From the NCBI GenBank assembly GCA_963786195.1, contig CAWAYH010000006.1:186001-250000 (forward strand): DNA of 64,000 bases, read 5' to 3'. The position numbers were made by a program, and so were the translations under genes. Below, piece by piece: positions 58,581-64,000 of the stretch (the stretch's first letter is position 1; each line of letters opens with the position of its first letter). The notes under the pieces are model-generated. The model did no database searches. It was not told where the DNA came from and saw only the letters and a program-made list of their open reading frames with translations. Origin of the DNA: CAWAYH01 sp963786195. Its GTDB lineage: Bacteria; Acidobacteriota; Vicinamibacteria; Vicinamibacterales; 2-12-FULL-66-21.

Positions 58581-58814
58581 GTGCTCCGGAACCTGCCGAT
58601 CGGCGAGCTTCCGGAACGCAACGGCATCTTCAAGGGCGGTGGACAATCCGAATGGATTGAGTCGATCAGCCCAAACGGGTCCCAGATCTTTGATCTCTTC
58701 CTTTGTGTATTCGCAATTCGCCAGTCCACTGATCCAGCCCGCGTCGGCTACATCGTAGCCAAGAAGAGTGCTCCCTTCGGGGGGCCGTGCGGGGGCCGGT
58801 TGTTCCGAGTACAC
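58575..58814 (-). pseudogene. Truncated RHS-associated small gene (immunity-like)
   Basis: From GTG 58814: 'LLGYDVADAGWISGLANCEY', 'LNPFGLSTALEDAVAFRKLA', 'DRQVPEHLPF', then it runs into the antisense of the nucleotidyltransferase remnant at about 58575. I recall short uncharacterised proteins with this 'GYDVAD..LxSGLxNC' opening and a 'VPEHxPF' end; they typically continue about ten more residues. It lies directly downstream of the HEAT-repeat gene, 30 bp away, in the position of an immunity gene. Assignment as immunity is inference. Confidence 0.5.
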
Positions 58815-58844
58815 TGTAGCTTGGATGCCATCCCCTGGGACTGT

Positions 58845-59372
58845 TTACTCACGTTCTCTTTTCGACGGCTCCGCTTCCAAACGCTCGTTGATCATGTCTA
58901 TAGCCTGAAGTGCTTCCGCACGCAGAGAGTACTTCTCGAACATTTGCTCGCCAGCGTGCTCTGCAACGTGCCTCAGGGATGACAGTGCCTTGGCACTGCC
59001 AATCTGCCCCAATGCGAAAGTGCACCAGTACTTCACGCCTGGATCTGGGTCTTCAAGGTTTCTCACGAGTACACCAACTGACTCGACGTTGTGGATATAC
59101 GCGAGCGCCTCAGCCGCGTGCCCCCGCACGTTCACGTCTTCATCGCGATTGTCCAGCGCATCTTCCAGAGCATCTCGCGCTGATGCGAACCGAGCGAAAC
59201 CCAAGACGTACGCTGCAGCTGCGCGGGTGACCTTTCCATCCGCATCAGCCAGGAGCGACATGAGGGACGACGCTAGATCTGTCGCTAGCGCGGAGAGCTC
59301 CTTCGCCGCTTCCCAAATGTCATTCGAATTGCCATGCTCTACGGTTCTCACTAGTTGCTGAATGTGATTCAT
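58845..59372 (-). CDS. HEAT-repeat protein coupled to RHS protein 2
   Basis: 175 aa from ATG 59372. The start was chosen because the RHS protein 2 stop (TAA 59374-59372, in the corrected frame) overlaps it as TAATG. HEAT/PBS-lyase-type units: 'LADADGKVTRAAAAYVLGFA', 'RDEDVNVRGHAAEALAYIHN', 'LEDPDPGVKYWCTFALGQIG'. No signal peptide. Overlapping placement directly after a polymorphic RHS tip is characteristic of cognate immunity proteins, and HEAT-like proteins are a known immunity class in contact-dependent systems. So an immunity role is a reasoned inference, untested. Confidence 0.75.
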   Translation of the reverse strand: MNHIQQLVRTVEHGNSNDIWEAAKELSALATDLASSLMSLLADADGKVTRAAAAYVLGFARFASARDALEDALDNRDEDVNVRGHAAEALAYIHNVESVGVLVRNLEDPDPGVKYWCTFALGQIGSAKALSSLRHVAEHAGEQMFEKYSLRAEALQAIDMINERLEAEPSKRERE

Positions 59373-62300
59373 TAGCGTTTCTTGCACTTGAAGTTACAAT
59401 GCCGCTTATACGTGCCCGCGTGGTACTTTGGTGTTGGCATCCTTTTCCGCGTCGAGTTGTGCCTCTCCCACCGAGTTGCCCCAGCCCTCGCCCTCAACGT
59501 AGTCAGGGGCGTCGGGAATGTTACTAAAGTTGACAACCGGACACTTGGCCGTGCAGTGCCACCTGCCGGTTCGGCATTTCTTACGCCTTGGGTCTTTGGA
59601 CGGATTCGAAGATGCGTTTGGATCAGGCTTGGATCCACTGCACCAGGCCCATCCCGATGCCTGACAGAGCTTTTGAAACTCGTTCAAATCGTGCTCGATT
59701 ATCCAAACATCAAACATCAACAGGTACGCCCAGGGAGGGATGATTACTGGTGCCGGACCAGGAGGCGGAGCGGGAAGCGGCAGTTGTGTGCCTGTGGGAT
59801 CGGTGAAGTTAATAGGATTGTTTTCCACATATCTGTACAGATTTATCCCGCCGTCGAATCGAATAGGATCTTCCGATGCGAACCGACCAAAGTTCGGATT
59901 GTAGAATCGTGCGCGATAGTAATAGAGGCCGGCGCCGTCGGTCTCTCGCCCTGTAAACGCAAAAGCGTTTCCAGTCGCGCCGCCTGAGCTGATTGTGTGC
60001 CCAAAAGGCCCGAACGTGTACCGGTCTGAATCGTCCCGGACTCATCGGCTAGTGCCAAGGTACTACCAAGCGCGTCGACTAGGAAGGTCCGCACGCCAGC
60101 GGTATCCGTGCGTGTCAAGAATTCATCGATTCCTAGCCCTGTCAGCAGATTTGCTGTTGGCGAACCGGAATTCAATTCTTGCACTGGATTGACGTCGTCG
60201 AACAGAAATTGAGTCGTTACCCCGGCGATCGTCTTGCTTCGCCGCCGCCCGAACGCGTCGTACGCGAAGCTCCCATTTACGGGGCCGGTCACACTCGCCA
60301 GCTCGTTGCGCGCGTTCCAGGTGTAGGATCGCACTCCATCATTCGTGAGGTTCCCGTTGTCGTCATGCGTGAATGATGTCCCGGAGAACGTCGCAGTCTG
60401 GTTCGCATCGTCATACGTCGCCGACTCAAGCAAGGTTGGTAGCTCCGTCCGAGCGGTACGTGCCGCCGATGCTCGTCCGCTGCCCGTTGGCGTCGTACCC
60501 ATACGTCAGCGTGCCCAGCGTCGACAGCCCCTGCCTGTAGGTCAGGCCCGTCAGCCGCGAGTCGTCGTCGTATCCGTATTCGAGGACGATCCCGTTCGGC
60601 AACGTCAGCGACGTGCGCCGGTCGGCGTTGTCTGTACGCAATCGTCACCGCCGCCGTCCCGCGCGTGACGCCCGTCAGCCGGTCCGCATTGTCGTAGGTG
60701 TACCAGACCGCCGTCTGCCCGGCCACGGTCATCGTCTCTCGACGCCCGGCATCGTCATACGTGTAGCTGACCGTCCCCTCCGGCGTCACTTCCTCGGTCA
60801 GCCGGTCCAGCAGGTCGTAGGTCCGCTCGATGGTCCCGGCCACCGAATCGACCATCTCCGTCGCCCGATTCCCCGCGTCAAACGTGGTCGCAATCGTGCT
60901 GTTGTAGCTCGGCGGGTTGCCAGTCGTGCCGAACCCGACGAAAGTCTGCCGGTCGAGGGCATCGTACTGATAGGTCGTGACCTGCCCCTTGCGGTCGGTC
61001 CATTTGGTAAGGTTCCCGTTCAGGTCGTACTCGAAAGCTCTCATTCCGGCTCAGCGGATCGGTGCGGGTGGCCACGCGATCCATGTCATCGTACGTCCAC
61101 GTCGTAGTCTTCCCGCGTGCGTCAGTCAACGTCAGCAGGTTGCCATTCCCATCATACGTGCACGACGTCTCGCCGCCCCGCGGATCGATCGTCTTGGTGG
61201 CCTGGTCCTGCGCACTGTACTCGAACCGGGTCACCGCGCCCGTGGCGTCCGTGATCCGCACCACGCGCCCCGCGGCATCCACGAACCGCGTCTGCGTATG
61301 CCCGACCGGCGTCTGCACGCTGACCAGATCGCCTAGGTCGTACCCGAACGTCGTCGTCTTCGACAGCGAGGTCGTCGCCGTCAGCACCTGCGCGGCCGAA
61401 TTCGTACTGAACGTCGTCGCATGACTCAGCGCATCGCTCGTCGATTGGATCCGCCCCTGGCTGTCGTACGCGATCGTCCTCGTGTGGTTCAGCGGATCAG
61501 TCGTGGACGTCAGTACGTTAAACGAGCTCTCGTACGTGAACGTCGTCGTTACTTCGTCCGCTGACCCGTCCAGCTCGCTGACGCTCGTCACGTTCCCGTT
61601 CGTGTCGTACCCATAGCGAGTGACCCGCCCCAGATCGTCGGTTACGGTCTCGACCATGTTGCTGCCGCTCAGCCGCGTATAGGTCGTCGTCTGCTCGACG
61701 GCTTCGCCGAGCGCGTGCGTGTCGCTCGTCATGAAGCGATCCGCGTTGAACATTACCCGCCGCATGTACCCCCGCGGGTTCGTCACCTCGGTCTGCGTCA
61801 CCTGCGAGCCGTTGAGCGTGTGATGTCCCCGTGTCCGCCTGCGTCTGCGTCTCCACCCGCCCGTTCGTGTCGTAGGCATTCGTCAGGTACGTAATGCCGC
61901 GGGGATCCCTGATACTCACCATGCGGTGCGCGATATCGTACGTGTACTCCGTCACCCCGCCGCGCGGGTCGGTGACCTTCCACAGCCGGCCCGATCCATC
62001 GTACTGGTAGCCGACCGTCCGGTTGATGTTGTCCTTCGCTTGGGTGACCCGGTTTGACCCGTCGTATGTGAATTCGATCGTCCGTCCCGTCGGTGACGTC
62101 ACCTTCAGGATCTTCCCGTGCCCGACCCGAAGAAGTTCGTGGTCGACCACGTCAGCGTCACCGTGTTGCCGAACCGGTCGCGGATTGCCTGCAGCGGTGC
62201 CTCGTTCCCGAACACGTACACGGTGCCGTCCTTCAGCGTGAGGTCCCATCCGTTCCCGTTCCACACAATCACCGATTTGAAGAACGCCGTCGGCGACGTC

Positions 62301-64000
62301 GTGTGCTCGAACACGGCGTCCTGGAACCCCGTTCCGCCGCTCGTCCGCACGTAGTGGATCCGCTTGCCCGTGGGCAGGATCAGATCGACTTCGGTGTACT
62401 GATTCGCGGACCACAGGAACATCGCATACGGGAACGTCGAGCCGATCCCGAACGGCCGCGCCCCGCTGTCACCCGAGGCGTAGGTCCGCGTCAGCACGAG
62501 CGGGATGACGTCCTGCGACCACCAGGTCCGTCTTCTCCATCACGAATTGCCCGGTGCTGAGATCGACCGGGTCTGCACCCGCCGGCCCGTTCCCCTTCGG
62601 CGGTCCGGGGCTCCATGGCGCGCCGACCATCGCGCCGGTGAACTGGTACAGCGCAACGCCAGGATTCGGCCGCACCTGGCGGCCATCCGGCGTCACTTGG
62701 CCGAGGCCGTAGACGTGCCAGCCCTTCTCCTCCGGATCGTAGTGCCAGAAGTTCACTTCGTCGCGGGGATGGAGCCGGCCGCCAGCCGGATACACCAGCG
62801 AGGCGCCCTTCGGACCATACCCTGCGGTGTGGATGTACGCGCCGCCCGGCTGGGCCGTGAAGTAGACCGGTGTCTCGACACCCGAGGGCAGCGGGAACGG
62901 CGGCTGATCGACCGGAATCGGTGTCAGGCTGATCTCGCGCACGATCCGCCCAGCTCTATCGCGGATCATCGTGTTTGCCGGCAGATGCAGCTCGAGCCCG
63001 GGGATGCGCGGCGTCGAGATCACCATCGCCTCCCGCGTCGGCGACGGAATGCGCACCGCGTTGGCGATGTCGATGCGTGGCATCCAGATCGTGTACGGAA
63101 GCGACGCAGTTTTCTTACCCTCGATCTGTGCGGCGACCTCGAAGATTCCGTACGAGGCCTGGCCGTGGTTGGCCGTCGTCCCGTCGATCAGGAGCACCGG
63201 CCAGCCGGACCGCGCCGATCCCAGCTCCAGCAGGAACCGGCCGGTGCGATCGGTGCGCGTGCGGCGGCTGCCGATCGCGAGCGTGACCTGCGCCAGCGGT
63301 TGCCCGTTCTGGAGCAGCACCTGCCCCGCGAGTGCGGTCACGCCGGCCCGTGCTTGCAGGGGCGGGAGCTTTCGCCAGGGCGAGTCGAGCCCCCGGCGCC
63401 GATCGGTGGTGGCGACCTCCGTCTCGGTCGCGGGCTCGGTTGGGCGATCGGGTTCGTTCGCGGTCGTGAACTCCCACGCAAACGCCTCGACCCGCGCCCC
63501 GGCGGCCGTGCGTCCGCCGCGCAGCCGGATCCGGAATCGGTACGCCCGGCGGCAACGGGGATGAGGGCGTGAGGAACGTCAGCATCCCACCCTCCGCCTG
63601 CACGAGGATAGCGCCGAGCGGCAGCTCCGAGCCGTCGATGACGGCCACCAGCTGCGCCGACAGCGAGGGCACAACGAGCGGCTCCGAAAAACGGATCGAA
63701 ACGCGTGCGCCTGTCGGCACGTCCGTGGCGCCGTCAGGCGGACTGACTGCCGCGACCCCAGGTCGTGATGCAGTCCCCGAGTTCCCGAATTCCCGGGCCC
63801 CCGAAGTTCCGAGCTCCGCTTCTTCGACGAACCCCACCGTCGCTGGATCGAACAGCTCGCCCCGCGTCACGCGTCGGCGGCCGCTCTCCGAGCCTCCGGA
63901 GATGCGCACGCGACCGTCCGGCAGCAGCCGCGCCTCGCCGTCCCACCGTTCCACATGTGACCCGGCCAGCGCCTCCACCGCGTTGGTCGCCGAATCCCAC
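59372..64000 (-). pseudogene. Kelch-RHS (YD-repeat) protein 2 with cysteine-rich tip, 5' end beyond window, frameshifted
   Basis: Same architecture as protein 1, with more than 90 per cent identity by eye over the body: kelch/Ig-like region (63115-63990), carboxypeptidase-like domain (63341-63200), DUF6531-like head 'DPVDLSTGQFVMEKTDLVV', YD repeats, core 'ENNPINFTDPTG'. The tip after 'DPTG' differs completely: 'LPLPAPPPGPAPVI', a hydrophobic 'PPWAYLLMFDVWIIEHDLNE', then a Cys-rich end 'CRTGRWHCTAKCPVVNF' and, after removing one G from a GGG at 59412-59414, 'PRGTYKRHCNFKCKKR' with TAA overlapping the HEAT gene. I recall this Cys-rich PRGxYxRHCxxxC tip from other RHS proteins; its activity is unknown. 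The uncorrected frame stops at 59406. Confidence 0.82.

Noticed and set aside
1..64000. tRNA or rRNA genes
   Set aside because: I looked for T-loop-like GGTTCRAATCC segments with paired stems and for conserved rRNA blocks and found none I could support.

Overview
The window reads as a high-GC chromosome of the Acidobacteriota, most likely Vicinamibacteria. This is inferred from gene families, not from any rRNA marker, and none is present. The pointers are three large MacB/FtsX-type orphan permeases of the ADOP kind (two beside PadR regulators), two large TonB-dependent receptors with an N-terminal carboxypeptidase-like domain, a TolB/TPR serine/threonine kinase, an S9 peptidase, PQQ-type propellers, a paired sugar nucleotidyltransferase and GHMP kinase, and kelch-RHS proteins. 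I found no tRNA, rRNA, CRISPR array, integrase or transposase gene.

Layout. 1-10.1 kb: ankyrin protein, winged-helix protein, TPR/metallopeptidase, an M48 peptidase fused to a propeller-like domain, a Ser/Thr kinase and a small HELQH protein. 10.3-14 kb: ADOP permease, PRC-barrel protein, outer-membrane barrel. 14-18.4 kb: sugar nucleotidyltransferase, galactokinase-like kinase and a GH109-like Tat-exported oxidoreductase/glycosidase, which together may form a sugar-salvage set. 18.4-22.4 kb: ADOP permease with PadR, and a lipoprotein Pcm. 22.4-33 kb: TonB receptor divergent from an S9 peptidase and a PQQ propeller, then ADOP with PadR. 33-38 kb: SGNH hydrolase, BNR lipoprotein and TonB receptor. 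38-49.7 kb: mostly housekeeping and metabolic genes (MltF-like, CopA-like ATPase, RidA, a tightly overlapping methyltransferase / cyclodeaminase / SDR run followed by TruA, dienelactone hydrolase, M20 amidohydrolase).

49.7-64 kb is the accessory part: two tandem kelch-RHS (YD-repeat) modules on the minus strand with near-identical bodies, different C-terminal tips and different small partner genes (TPR protein for copy 1; HEAT-repeat protein with a TAATG stop/start overlap for copy 2). The last part of the M20 gene and the adjacent intergenic DNA recur between the modules, fused to a 5'-truncated adhesin-like gene. This is the novel joint expected of a tandem duplication.

Two window-wide properties matter when reading the annotation. 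First, many genes are broken by single-base insertions or deletions that restore family-like protein when corrected, often at short homopolymers. I read most of these as long-read sequencing errors, not decay. Second, at least five families of short palindromic repeats are scattered between genes, and several run into ORF ends, adding repeat-encoded residues to proteins.
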